From: Cladosporium sp. IMV 00045
Taxonomy: Eukaryota > Ascomycota > Dothideomycetes > Cladosporiales > Cladosporiaceae
Reading direction: 5' to 3'
DNA: 57,213 nucleotides
Assembly (NCBI GenBank): GCA_001931905.2
Contig: MSJI02000310.1
Span: 1 to 57,213 of the forward strand
Shown here: positions 1 through 11,000 of the stretch, piece by piece
Position numbering within the stretch: the first letter of the stretch is position 1
How the letters are laid out: each line of letters opens with the position of its first letter
Position numbers and translations under genes: made by a program
Notes under the pieces: generated by a model
The model's input: only the letters and a program-made list of their open reading frames with translations
The model's database searches: none
Told to the model about the DNA's origin: nothing

Positions 1-1347
1 GAGTATTTGGGAGCGTGCGCGTACACGCGGTCCATGCGGCGGCCTTCAGGGGTTCCGAGGACGCCGACCTGGGCGCGGTGGATGTCGTAGGACATGCCGT
101 AGAGGGCGCCGACGACGATCTGGGCTGGGATGCGCACGAGGGTGGCTTTGAGGTTGTGGATTTCGTAGATGGAGCCGGCTCCGAGTTGGTTGTTGTGAAG
201 GGTGCGCATGGCCCAGCCCAAGGGACCTTTTTGTTGTCTAAGCTCTTCGTGGTGTTGCTCGCGAGCCTGGGCAAGAAGAAGGCGGTAGGCCTCGCGAGGG
301 TTCTCGTGCAGAGGGGCTTGGATGGGGTCGGAGGCAGCGTCGACGTCGACTGCCGAGATCTCCTTGGTGTCAGCGTCAGAGAGCGTAGGCTCGGCCTTTG
401 CATCCGGGCGTTTGATGTTGCTGGTGTGTTGTACGACAGCATAGTTGGGGACCTGGGCAAACTCAGCATCGGCTGGTGCTGGCTTCTTGAACAGCAGAGG
501 TCCCTGGACGACATCCCAGATGTTGACGGTGTAATCCTTCTTAATCACCTTGGCGTGAACGAAGGGGACGAAGAACAAGGCGGAGACAACGAACAGTCCA
601 AAACCGACACCGAGTGTTACAGCCGCGAGATACCAAGCGGGCTTGTCAGCAAGACCCAGTCTCGGCGAGCCCTTGTAGACGACCGATAGGGTACAGATCG
701 TTCCAGCAATGAGGAAGAAGAAAGGCGATGTCCAAACAGCCCAAGGGACGGGATCTTTGCGGACGTGAACGACCAACTTGACCAGCATGAAGATAACCGA
801 TCCGAAGATTCCGGACGCGATCGGCGCCATGCAGAGTCCAGCGAAGATAGCTCCCAGTCCGGATCCATCGTTCCATCCCCATTGCACGTTGCTGGCGCCG
901 ACAGCAGCGACGCCCACACCGGCGATGGACGACACCAGAGAGTAAGTCGAGGAGACGTGAGCTGAGTGGCGAGTACACCACATGACCCAGGTGGCGGCAC
1001 CAGCAGAAGCGCATGCGAATGCCAGAAGTTGCACACCAGCGTTGCCGTTGAAGGCTTCAATGGGGATGATTCCGTTCTTGATCGTAGAGGCGGTCCTAGC
1101 GCCAACAGTGAGAGCTCCGGTCAACTCAAAGATCAAACACAGAACCATAGCCTGCTGGTAGGTGACAGAGCGTGAGGAAACGCTCGTAGCCCAGGCGTTG
1201 GCGACATCGTCTGTGACAGATCGTTAAAAACCTTGAACTGATGAGAGTGTGCAGTCAGTCGATCAACGTACTGGCACCGTTGTTGTAGGCCTCGAGCAAG
1301 GCAAAGAACGTGCCGATGGCGAAGACATAGGTGTAATCGTTCAGCAT
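1..1347 (-). CDS. PHO89: Na+ (or H+)/phosphate symporter, PHO4/PHO89 family (3' end outside window)
   Basis: Two exons, 1347-1272 and 1210-1 (continuing left). The intron 1271-1211 has GTACGT...CAG borders. The ATG at 1347 opens MLNDYTYVFAIGTFFALLEA, and the intron interrupts the family signature GA|NDVANAWATSVSSRSV. About 428 residues are visible: alternating hydrophobic membrane segments, a second family-typical stretch (GALTVGARTASTIKNGII), the WVMWCTRHSAHVSSTYSLV loop, then a long hydrophilic region rich in charged residues before the missing C-terminal membrane half. The family (Neurospora PHO-4, yeast Pho89) imports phosphate at the plasma membrane with a cation and is induced by phosphate starvation. 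A CACGTG box lies about 610 bp upstream. The frame is open to the left edge, so no break is seen. The cation used cannot be told from sequence. Confidence 0.88.
1211..1271 (-). other. Intron of the phosphate permease gene
   Basis: A 61-bp intron with donor GTACGT at 1271 and acceptor CAG ending at 1211. Removing it joins GGTGCCA to ACGATGTC and restores the GANDVAN signature of the PHO4 family. Confidence 0.85.
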
Positions 1348-2277
1348 GACTGCGATGCAAGCCTGAAGGCACAAGGAAAGCGGCTGGGTCGAGGATGATC
1401 GAGGAGCAATCGATCCAGTCGCTTCAGCCGGCCACGACGAGAAGATATACCCTCGCGACCAGCAGCGCTAGTGGCAGTGCAGCATCTAGCCTTCTCGAAG
1501 AAACAACGAAAGGCATGAGGGATTTGATTCAACGATGCCCTTGAAGCCTAAGCTATCAACTGTCTTGGACAGGCGTCTTGGCTGTGGCCTTTGGGGATCT
1601 TTGCAACGAATGATTGCCAGTCAAGAACGTGTAACCGAGCCTTGGCCCTTGGCTTCACATGCAAGTAGGGCCGTTCCAGAAGACCGATGCGAGCTTGTCT
1701 GGCCGGCTTGCACGGCTTCGCATAGATCTTGTTTGCAAGGACGTGGGGGGAGATCTGGAGACGAAGCTGAGGTGCGAGTCAAGCGTCCATGCCGGCGACA
1801 TTGCAACTGTTCGAATGCGACACAGGCCATCATGAAGAAAAGTCGCAGTCATTGTCGTCCAGAGCGAAGGGCGGTAATATCATTGCCGTGGCTTTTCCCC
1901 TCCCACAGCATGCTTTTGTCCGTCGAGATGATCTGAAGGTGAGTTTACAATTCCCTCTCCACGTGTATCTTTGGGGACGTTTGATTGGTCGGCTTGACAA
2001 CCTCAGATCACCTACCGTGAGATTCCAATACTCGAGGCAATTCGCGGACTGTTATGCATGCGTCGTGGCTGAATGCTTCTAGACGGATTTGACCGGACCA
2101 TGTTACTGGAATTACTTCCTAGGATGTACCGTGCCCCGATGATCGCCGGACACCATTATCCACATGCAGACGTACGCAGAGTGTGGATGTGACAGTTTCG
2201 CATACCAGTATTGAATATAGCTTGCAGTGTTGGGGACATACCTCTAATACAACCCGTGTAGTCATCTCATGGACAGC
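1348..2277. other. Intergenic region, upstream of the phosphate permease, 3' of VPS29
   Basis: No convincing gene. Open frames here lack recognisable features and coexist on both strands. It should hold the promoter of the minus-strand phosphate permease. The one notable site is a CACGTG palindrome at about 1960. Confidence 0.6.
1960..1965. promoter_or_regulatory. CACGTG E-box, candidate Pho4/NUC-1 site
   Basis: Perfect CACGTG palindrome about 610 bp upstream of the phosphate permease start. Pho4 (yeast) and NUC-1 (Neurospora) bHLH regulators bind this core at phosphate-starvation genes. CACGTG also occurs at other places in the window, so the assignment rests on the neighbour's function. 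Confidence 0.35.
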
Positions 2278-3090
2278 TCAAGCACCGCCAGCACCTTTCC
2301 TGAAACTAACCTTCTCCACGCCGACAGTCTCATTGCCATCTGCGTCCTTCTTCAGCTGGTACACATACAGCACCAACACATCGCCTTGCACATCCATCAG
2401 CACAAAGCTGGGCACGTTCGCATCTTCTTCCTCGCTAGCTCCCAATGTCTCGTCCATCCAGCTCTCTGCACCCGTCGCGCTGCCGGGGTTCACAAAGAAC
2501 TTGCCCTCCATCTCGTATGCCTCGAATTTGCAAGTGCCGCCCCAGCAGAGCACGTCGACGTCCATCTGTCGCGCGGCAATCAGGAGCGCATCAGGGTCGC
2601 CTGGTGGCACGATGCTGTCGCCGTGCGTGAAGCCGATGCGTAGGCTGCCATGGGTGACGACTTTCGACAGAGCGGTGGGGATGGGAAAGCTGTTCTCGGA
2701 GCCGCTGGGTTGCTGCTGGCCGTACGGCGCGGCGGGCGCTGCGGCCGTAAGAGGGATGTCGAAATCGCCTTTGACGAGTTGAAGGTCGGGCGCGATGCCG
2801 CGCAGGAAGGAGTAGACGGAGGGCGAGGTCAGGTTGCCCAAGCAGAGGATCTGGCCGATTTTGCCGGGCGTGAGAAGCTTCTTGAACTGTAGTGCAGTCA
2901 AGCGTTAGTAACTCGCAATGCATATGGTGGTCCTGGTAGGGTCGTCTCGTACTTTTGCGGGAATGTCCTAGCCCCAGCCGTCAGCCTGGCGGGATTCATG
3001 GTTGCGGCGGGTTGGAAGATGAATTTAGCTCACGATTGCGCGGTCTGGGATGAAAAGGTCGCCGAGGACCAGGACGAGTCTTGATGCCAT
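2278..3090 (-). CDS. VPS29: Retromer subunit Vps29
   Basis: Three exons: 3090-3034 (19 codons), 2967-2953 (5 codons) and 2886-2278, giving 226 residues. Intron 1 (3033-2968) has GTGAGC...TAG; intron 2 (2952-2887) has GTACGA...CAG with a perfect TACTAAC branch site. The N-terminus MASRLVLVLGDLFIPDRAI, GNLTSPSVYSFLRGI, VKGDFD, THGDS and FVNPGSATGA are the landmarks of the Vps29 phosphoesterase-like fold. Vps29 sits on Vps35 in retromer and recycles receptors from endosomes to the Golgi. In the stretch matching animal GHTHKFEAF this protein reads GGTCKFEAY, so both histidines are absent, in keeping with a scaffold rather than an enzyme. An insert rich in Ala/Pro/Gln/Ser follows the GDFD motif. 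Confidence 0.9.
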
Positions 3091-4145
3091 GGTCTAGGTG
3101 TGCGGTGGGGTGTGTGTTGTTTGGATGCTCGCCTGTCGCAACTTCCTAAACGGGATTGAGTGAGGTCGAACGTTCAGGCTGCGGCAGCTCTCGATTAGCA
3201 CGTCCGCGGTGCGATCTGGGCTCGAGTGTGGAGCCTTGTGAATTGCCGGAGCTGTGAGAGGGTTGGAGGTGTGTGGAGAGAGGCACGCAGACAGGCAGAC
3301 TTCCCTGAAGCAGCTGGCTGCGGAAAGCTTGCCGTCGGCTTGCAGGCGTGACTGGCGACCTGAGAGAGCGTGGCCGACGTCGGCTCGGGCGGCGAGGTGT
3401 TTTGGTGAAGAAACGGGAATTGCGGTGATGGGTTGCGGGATAGATGTGGCCGGGAGTTGATCCGAACCATCGGATGTATTTGTGATGAGTAAGAGATGTG
3501 TGTAGGGCGCACTGGAAAACAGTGAACTGTCGTGATACGTGACTAATACCATTTTGTATTGCCAGTTGTATCAATCAAATCGATTAATCAAATCCCAATT
3601 GCCGACAAGCCCAATGCTGGGGTTCTGCGGTGGCGAAACGGGCTGAACGGGCCTCCAGTTCATCAATTCGTTAGCTCCCGTCTCATTCAAGTCGACATCG
3701 ACTCTCCAACCGGCTGCAATCAATTTCCCATTCTTCTTTCCATCGATCCGGCCTGCTGCAGGTACATCCACCGCACACTAACTCTACTACTGCCCCTCCT
3801 ACAAGCTCCCGAGTATCTTGTCATTTCGTCATCCTGGCTTCCATCGCCCCGCTTCTTCGACAAGTCCGCTGCAGCCGATTACGGCCAGCCGTCAACGCCG
3901 TCAAACTGGCTCCACGGGAACGTCTGTCTCTTATCTCGAGACACCTAAATACCAATGCCCACGTCCCTCTGAACACGCCCTTCTCCATTGAACGGAACAG
4001 CAGTGCCAGCGACGACATCGAGCATTCCTCCATCCAGAAACACCAGAGCCGCCAATTCGGTACCCAGACCACCCCGCCTCCGGAGCCCAAAGAGGAGCCA
4101 AAAGAAGAACCCAAACCAGAAGAGAAGGAAGAAGAACCAGTCAAC
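3091..4145. other. Divergent promoter region between VPS29 and AGX1, with ATG-less open frame
   Basis: The region separates the divergent VPS29 and aminotransferase starts. Its right part (about 3675-4145) is open in frame with the aminotransferase for 157 codons but has no ATG; see the finding. The left part shows no gene. Confidence 0.6.
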
Positions 4146-5297
4146 ATGTCTAGCCAGCCGCCTCACCCTACCGTGCTCATCCCGGGTCCGATTGAGTACG
4201 ACGATGAGGTCCTCAAGGCCATGAGCCACTACAGCGAGCCTCATACCGCCGTTCCTTTCGTCAACTGCTTCGGCGAGACCCTGACCATGCTCAGGAAGCT
4301 CTTCCAGACCACCAACCCCAACAGCCAGCCTTTCGTGATCAGCGGTTCTGGTACACTCGGCTGGGACCAGGTTGCCGTCAACTTGGCGGAGAGGGGCGAC
4401 GAGGCCCTCGTCCTGCACACCGGCTACTTCGCCGACAGCTTCGCCGACTGCTTTGAGGCCTACGGCGTCAAGGCAACCCAGCTCAAGGCACCGATTGGAG
4501 ACCGCCCTCAGCTGGACGAGGTTGAGAAGGCCCTCAAGGAGAAGGAGTACAAGATCCTGACCGTCACCCACACCGATACCAGCACTGGCGTGCTCTCAGA
4601 GATCCAGGCTCTGAGCGAGCTCGTCCACCGCGTCTCACCCAACACCCTTGTCGTCGTCGACGGCGTCTGCTCCGTCGGCTGCGAGGACATCAAGTTCGAC
4701 GACTGGGGCATCGACGTCGTCCTGACCGCCACCCAGAAAGCCATCGGCGTGCCCGCCGGTCTCAGCATCCTCATGGCCAGCGAGCGCGCCATCCAGCGCT
4801 TCCAATCCCGCAGCACTCCCCCTGCCAGCTACTACATCAGCTGGAAGAACTGGCTGCCGATCATGCAAAACTACGAAGCCAAGAAGCCCTCCTACTTCGC
4901 CACACCCTCGCCCCAGCTCATCCACGCCCTGCACACCTCTCTCACCCAGATCCTCAGCATCCCTCTGGAAGACCGCTTCAGAATGCACAAGGAGGCCAGC
5001 CAGAAGGTGAAGAACGCCGTCGCCGAGCTCGGTCTCAAGCAAATCCCCACAAAGCCCGAGAACGCCGCCAACGGCATGACCGCCATTTGGCTGCCCGAGG
5101 GTCTGACCCCGCCTGAGATTCTGCCCAAGCTCATCAGCAGGGGTATCATCTTCGCCGGCGGCCTGCACAAGGAGATCGCCGCCAAGTACATCCGTTTCGG
5201 CCACATGGGCGTGTCGGTCACTGACCCTAAGAGGAACGATCTCGACAAGGCCATTAAGGCTTTGAAGGAGGGTTTGGCTGAGGTTACCCAGAAGTAA
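4146..5297 (+). CDS. AGX1: Alanine-glyoxylate aminotransferase (class V PLP enzyme)
   Basis: A single exon of 383 residues from an ATG in good context (CAACATG). It transfers the amino group of alanine to glyoxylate, making glycine and pyruvate. Landmarks: the N-terminal PTVLIPGPIEY start typical of the family; SGSGT at about 66-70, which binds the PLP phosphate; VVVDGVCSVG with the PLP-pyridine aspartate at about 172; TATQKAIGVPAG with the Schiff-base lysine at about 198; and the C-terminal FGHMG motif. The length fits yeast Agx1 (385). The C-terminus TQK is not a clear peroxisomal SKL-type signal. Upstream the same frame stays open for 157 codons and encodes an Arg-rich then acidic segment without any Met, so a longer, possibly mitochondrial form from a non-AUG start or an unseen first exon is possible. 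Confidence 0.92.
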   Translation: MSSQPPHPTVLIPGPIEYDDEVLKAMSHYSEPHTAVPFVNCFGETLTMLRKLFQTTNPNSQPFVISGSGTLGWDQVAVNLAERGDEALVLHTGYFADSFADCFEAYGVKATQLKAPIGDRPQLDEVEKALKEKEYKILTVTHTDTSTGVLSEIQALSELVHRVSPNTLVVVDGVCSVGCEDIKFDDWGIDVVLTATQKAIGVPAGLSILMASERAIQRFQSRSTPPASYYISWKNWLPIMQNYEAKKPSYFATPSPQLIHALHTSLTQILSIPLEDRFRMHKEASQKVKNAVAELGLKQIPTKPENAANGMTAIWLPEGLTPPEILPKLISRGIIFAGGLHKEIAAKYIRFGHMGVSVTDPKRNDLDKAIKALKEGLAEVTQK

Positions 5298-5605
5298 AAC
5301 AAGAGAACGAGAAAGTATGTGCATGCCCAACAGAAAAAGTAATCGAATTCATGTGGACATGGCTTTGGAGATATATATGATACAAATCACGAAATCATTG
5401 AACAGAAATGTGTCCAAAATCATCGGAATTTTCCCAAGTTTCGTAGGTATTCCCTCAATTCCTTCGAGGCCATCGTGAGATATTCAACCATATCTCAAAG
5501 TAATTCACCCATTCGTCCAATGCGCAGAACATGATCAAACCCATCCCCCAAGAAAAGAAGAAGGAAAAAAAAAACGCCAAACAAGAAAGAAGACAAAAAT
5601 CAATA
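5298..5605. other. Convergent 3' region
   Basis: AT-rich short region between the ends of the aminotransferase and the NTF2-like gene, presumably the two 3' UTRs. It includes an A-rich run near 5555-5575. No gene seen. Confidence 0.6.
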
Positions 5606-6302
5606 TCACTCAGCAACAACCTCCATAAACCCCACCCGTCCCCCACCATCAACCTTCGCCCACACCGCAAAGGGCATCTGCACCCTTCTCCCAAACTCCT
5701 CACTCTCCCACTGCACCTGACCGAAAACCGCCACGTCCTGCTCGCCCCCTTTGCCGCTTCTGTCGCCGCTGCCGAAACTCGTCTCGACGTCGAATTTCAG
5801 CCCGCGCCGGTGCTGGCGCATCAGCTGCAGAGTTTCCGCGAGGGCCGCCGCGCCCGTGTGCGCGACGTTGGAGTGCCGGCGCGAGCGGCGGGCGGATTCG
5901 GGGATGTTCCTGCGCTGAGGGTTAGTGGTTGTTTGGTGGGGGAGGGGAGGGGAGGGTATGGGAGGGTTAGGGAATGTACCAGTGTGGACAGAGCAAAGTC
6001 ACGTCTTCAGTTGCTATGGGAGCGATTTTCTCCGCGGACGGATCGGGCATGGCGAGGATGGTGAGGACGGCTGAGGCAGGCTTTTGTGATGTCGCTGTTG
6101 CTGCTGGTTGGCTTGTCGGTGCTGATGTTGGGTTGATTGATGAGAGCGGAGAGGAGATTTCGGGCTGGGTTGTTGGTTTGGTGGCGGACATGGATGGTGA
6201 GCCTGGTTGTGAGGCAGCGAGGAGCTCGTCGTCGAGTTTGGCGAAGGCGGTTTTCAGACTGCCTTGCGGGAGGGTGGGGGTGATGATTGCTGTTTCGGCC
6301 AT
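5606..6302 (-). CDS. NTF2-like / SnoaL-like fold protein of unknown function
   Basis: Two exons, 6302-5980 and 5909-5606, give 208 residues. The intron (5979-5910) has GTACAT...CAG with a CACTAAC branch site and splits the Trp codon of LLCPHWNIPESARR. The N-terminal third (after MAETAIITPTLPQG) contains a helical segment followed by a Ser/Thr/Pro-rich spacer. The C-terminal part shows the order expected of an NTF2-like cone: VLTILAMPD, an EDVTLLCPHW strand, a helix (LAETLQLMRQHRRG), then strands around DVETSFGSG, DVAVFGQVQW and GFMEVVAE at the very end. The fold call is an inference from this pattern; no catalytic residues can be assigned. It overlaps no neighbour and its 3' end faces the aminotransferase. 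Confidence 0.6.
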
Positions 6303-7743
6303 GGTGGGTGATTGATTGGAGGTTTGATAGAGATGCTGGGTTCCGTTGATGGAGTATTGTGAGTATGGAACAGTGGTAGTGTCAAGTGGGCGTATTGTTG
6401 CTCTCGATGGTATGAACGAATCGAAAGAAAGAGAAAAGAGACCAGTCCAGATTAAAGCTTACCCAAGAAAGCTCTCAAAAGCACAACGCTTACGCGACAA
6501 CCCCAAGCTCCTCTTATACATCAAGGCGTGCCACTCTTGGTCATCCCGGCCAGACACACACGCGCGCGCGCGCGGAGGGCATGGCGGAAGGCCAGAAGAG
6601 GGGAGCAGCAAGGGAGCGCCCAGAGCAAGACGTAATCACTTCAGACGCGCATCATGACAAGCAGAGGTCAAGAACTCTATCAGCGAAGACAGCGGCACGA
6701 GCAATCCTTTGCGGCCGCATGCGCGCGGGCTCAAGAATGCTAAGCAATTCTTGTCCTGACGAGCAAACCTGGGTAATAGATTGTTGACGATAGGACCTGG
6801 GGGCGGCCGCGTCGAACTTCGAAGGGTCATACACAAGACCCCGAGACCATTGGCAGCTCTGCTGAGACAAGGGTACGTCCCCATTTTTGTGGGCTGTGCT
6901 TGGGGTGCTGATGGTGAATATGGAAACGCAGATACGGTACACGAGGGGTCTCAGTGGATGGTCGCCACGTGCAAAGACGGAAAAGCATTCGAGTCAGTTT
7001 CTTGGGAGGGCGGCAGCAGAAGACGTTAGCCGGCATTTTGTACCGTTGTAACCCTGAAGCTCGAGGTGGACGTTTCGTGTGTGAGATGTGAGATGCGCTC
7101 ATCGGAGGATCGAGCGAATTGAGGCGTTCCTGGGCGACTTGGCGCGGCGGGGATGTATCTCTTGGGGGTATGATGAGTTGATTCGTAGCAGTACCTGAGT
7201 ACACAATGAGGGGAGACTTTCGTCCGCTGAATGATGTTTTGTGTTCCGGCCATTCATTGGGTCGATGGTGATCTGGACGCCAATCTGTATTGCTTGTTGA
7301 TGTGACGTTAAGAGTCGGCTGGGCTCGCAATTGATGAATCAGCCACTTGATACCAAGTCATACGCAGGCTGCTGGTCCTCATTCCAATTGGCTCTTGGGG
7401 GATCTATCAAGTCTTGGTCCTTCTTTGCACCTGCAACATATCCTCTCTGAAACGACCCACCGCGTTGTTCGTTGATATCGAGAGAAGCTGCTAAGAACGA
7501 TTTCTAGCCTTGGAGATCCACTACTGGCGGGTTTGTCGCGGACATCATGTCTTCTCGGTTTGCCATCGCACGTGAAACTCATCGCCACCCGATTCTTGGC
7601 CTTGTTCAATCCAAACCTTCGACCATGAAGAACATGAGCAGCACGACTCGCATGACTTCCGAAGAAACGGAGCATTTGCTGGCCGCCGTGGGCTCAATGG
7701 TAATGGATATATACGTAAACGTTTGACACGTGACCAAGAAGCA
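6303..7743. other. Intergenic region without a convincing gene
   Basis: About 1.4 kb between the NTF2-like start and the tRNA. Several open frames of 80-170 codons exist on both strands but show no family features, no shared splice logic and biased composition. It contains a 21-base alternating purine-pyrimidine tract at about 6554-6574. Confidence 0.5.
6554..6574. repeat. (CA/CG)n alternating dinucleotide tract
   Basis: Uninterrupted alternation of ACACACA then CGCGCGCG, 21 bases. Such tracts can adopt Z-DNA and are prone to length change. Confidence 0.7.
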
Positions 7744-7849
7744 GGTGAGATGGCCGAGCGGTCTAAGGCGCTAGCTTAAGGTGATGTCTTCTGATATCAA
7801 CTGCAACCGCTAGTCCGAAAGGGCGTGGGTTCGAATCCCACTCTCATCA
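7744..7849 (+). tRNA. tRNA-Leu (anticodon AAG), with intron
   Basis: Acceptor strands GGTGAGA and TCTCATC pair (one G-U), with discriminator A at 7849. The D-stem is GCC/GGC with an AGCGGTCTAA loop. The anticodon stem CTAGC (7771-7775) pairs perfectly with GCTAG (7809-7813). The loop reads TT-AAG-G, then a 26-nt intron (about 7782-7807) in the standard place after position 37. A short variable arm follows, then a T-arm GTGGG-TTCGAAT-CCCAC. AAG decodes CUU leucine codons. A T-rich run (TTCTTTT) shortly after the 3' end fits a Pol III terminator. Confidence 0.93.
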
Positions 7850-8010
7850 ATATATTCTTTTGCCCGTCTTCGGGACGTCGCTCACGTTTTGTCAAGCATA
7901 GAAGCAAATCAGATCGATGACTGGAACGATGATACGAGTCTCAATCATGCATTATCAGAGGCATGATTTTGCCCTCTTGGAACTATCATCTACTTTCCGA
8001 ACACTCGAAA

Positions 8011-11000
8011 TTAGAGTCTCGATCTCCAGAAAGATGACGATTTGCCTTGCGAAGACTTGGTGTCTGAAACCCCGGAACCCATGCTGATACCGCTATCAGA
8101 CTCATTGTCAGACGGCCCATCTTGAAACTTGGGGTCTCCCTCGCTCCTCCAACGCCATCTCCAGCGTCGGCTTCGGCCGAAAATAACGGCTGCCTGTTCG
8201 TATTGTTTGCTGCTTAGAATTTCCGACCCTGGATGCCTTTTTGCTCCAATCGTCGCTCGAGGGAGTAGGACTTGAACCCTATCGCATTCCTTGCCTTTGA
8301 AGTGCGCACAGTCGCATTCCTCGAAGAGTCTGTGAGCCTTGTGCCAGTAAGCGTGAGGAGAGAGTTTCACGGCACGAGCATCAGGGTCGTCTTCGACAGT
8401 GTCAATCTGGCGGAGCAGCTGCAGTCGAACTGTCAGATAGTCGTTGTCTCGCGGAACCTGTTGCCAATGAGGGCATCGGATAGTAGCCTCCTCCGAGGGG
8501 CGGATCATGTCGCCAAACTTTCCCCCCAGCAGAGTTATTGCGCGGATATCATTGACGAAATCCGCCCAACCACGCCCGCTTCCGTGTAACTTGACCGCCG
8601 CGGCGTGAAGGCGCGACCGGCCTTCAGCGAGACCTTGTAATGGCCACCCCTCCAGATGGTCACGGAAGGTTGCGTGGAGCTCGACACTATTGGCAGCTCG
8701 GACTTTCACCTGATGGTCGACCATCTGCTCAAAGAGGTTCCATAAGTCGACGATGACATGCTCGCCCTTCCAGTACGTGACCGTAGCTCTGGCGTCTCTG
8801 GAGGACTTAGTCACCTCTTCATACTCATTCCTTATCTCATATAGCCTGTGGTTTCGGTTCCTGATCAACGCCGCCTTAGACTTCTCCGGTCCACCCGGGT
8901 CATCAGCGTAGCAGAAATTCCTGATGTCGAAGAGGGTACTGGTTTTGTAGGGGGAAGCAGCCAACCGTAGCCGAAGCAAGTGAAGTGCCGCGCTTGCACC
9001 ATCGATTAGCCATCCTCTTCGCGTAGAATCGTCGTACAATAGTACATTGATCTTCGACAATTCGTGGACTATTATTTCCAGTGGCGCTTCTCGATGTGCA
9101 ACAATCTCAGCTTGACGATGTGATAGTGCCACGCTCGCTCCTGCATTGACAAACATGCCCCCCGACAATGTTAGATTTGACAGAGCGAATTTGATCCCGC
9201 GCCGTGGTTCGGCTTTCTTGGGAGGCATGATGCCAGTGTAACATGCGCCACGTGTGCCTTTGTCAGAATCAGTACGAATAACCACGAGGATTGAAATTAC
9301 ATGACGACACATACCGACTGCTTGCGTAGTGTTGATCGACCAGCCCAGAAAATGTCGATCGCGCTTCAAGCACGCCATATCCAAGCCCATCTGCGGACAC
9401 AATCGATCAGTACCACGGAAAGATACCCTCTCAAATTCTTCCTTGATTGAAAGAGCATCTTCCTTGACGATGCCGTGCCATGTAGTCGAGCTTTGAGTTT
9501 GCTGCATCGCCACAAAAATGATCCTGTAAGATTTGATCACAAGCTTTGAATCGAAGGTATTCACGCGACAATGTCCAGCGAAAGCAAACAATGCATCCAG
9601 AGAAAGTTCGAGACCAGGTTCATTGTTTGGGCGTCGGCGAATTGGGAATCCATTGACAATGTTCGCGGCGCCAATTACGGGTATCCAGCAGCAATCTGAT
9701 TCAGTGGGTAGCGTTGGGGGAAACCCCCCCATGGTCACATCAATGGTGATAGTCTTCATCCACAGCTCCTCAGTGATAAGTGGCGCACAATCACTCCACG
9801 CACGGTCTGATGAAATACGACAGGCAGACGTGAGCCAACAAAGCTGCTCTGTGATGTCGAGCACATGGAAAAGCGAACCGGTCGCTTTTACGATGGTTCT
9901 GCCCCTGCCAATTTTGATTCCGAGCGTTGTCTCCGTTCCCGTGATAGAGACTACATGGTCAGCATATTTCGACTTTAGCATGGCATCGACTTGCAAGCAT
10001 GAGCTTACCATGAGTACGGCGCACTCTTCCAGGCCGCATTGACTCGAGAACTTCTTGCATGGCCGTCACTGTATTCTCACCGTTCGAAGGCCATGTCTGT
10101 TTCATGTAGTCTCTGAAAATGAGATTAGTTCAATGGCTCTGGCAACGACGGTGCCCATGTTTCACAATCGCGCGCTGCGATCGCTCAGGATGTGGCACTG
10201 CGCCGGTTGTTGGAGAGATTTGCGAACTCACTTGCATGTCAGCATCTGCTGGCGATGGTCTTCGCCATTGAGTACAAGTACATTAAGCAGACCAGTAAAG
10301 CGTGGCTCTGGATCTCCGTAGTAATCTTGTAGGAACCTGATAGGATCCCACTGTAAGTCGTGCTCTAGGGATACTCTGCTCCGCCAGTCCCATTGGGATG
10401 CTTTGTACAGCTCGCGAATTTTAGAAGTCACGAGACCTTGCGTAAGGCGTGCTGAAGCTGTGATTTGATCGGAAATCCACGTGAAAGCTTCAATATCCGT
10501 ATTTGAACCACGAATGTGCTCACGGCAAAGTGAGATGAGTCTCACTTCCTGGGCAAGGTCTGCAGTGAGGAGGTCAGTCTTGCAGAGCACTGCTGCTCGG
10601 CTCTCCAGCCATGATGCTCTTCGGCCGATCCAGTCATGGCCCAGTAGATAGCGTAACCGTCCAATGGTGTATTGCTGGTGGTCGAAGCCCATTGTCGTGA
10701 AAAAGGCAAAGAATTCTTCGGATATGCAGCTGCCCGAACATCCTTAGGTCAGTCATTGAAAAAATACAAAGTAATGATCAAAGAAGGGAATTGAAGTTGA
10801 TAACATGGCAAGAAGCGATCCTTGTTGACTCACATACCTACTCAGTGCACGCAGCGTGAACCAGCGTTGCCTAGCCGGATACAGACCAGTGTCTCCAGAC
10901 GTTTTGTGTTGATTCTTCGTGGTGCAGAAAATGAAATGAAGCCACCCAAAAACTTGCACTGAAGTCAGCTCCATCCCGAGAGATTCACGTGGATTCAATG

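Noticed and set aside
15..689. Plus-strand 224-codon open frame at the left edge
   Set aside because: It is the antisense shadow of the phosphate permease, whose minus-strand translation is clearly a PHO4-family protein.
3945..4571. Minus-strand 208-codon frame over the start of the aminotransferase
   Set aside because: Composition mirrors the GC-rich plus-strand gene; no family features, while the plus strand encodes a complete AGX1.
6827..7330. Minus-strand 167-codon frame
   Set aside because: No start in good context, no domain, Arg/Pro/Ser/Thr-biased; other frames are open over the same bases.
7744..7849. tRNA-Ser instead of tRNA-Leu
   Set aside because: The variable arm could suggest a class II tRNA of either kind, but the perfectly paired anticodon stem places AAG, a leucine anticodon, at 34-36.
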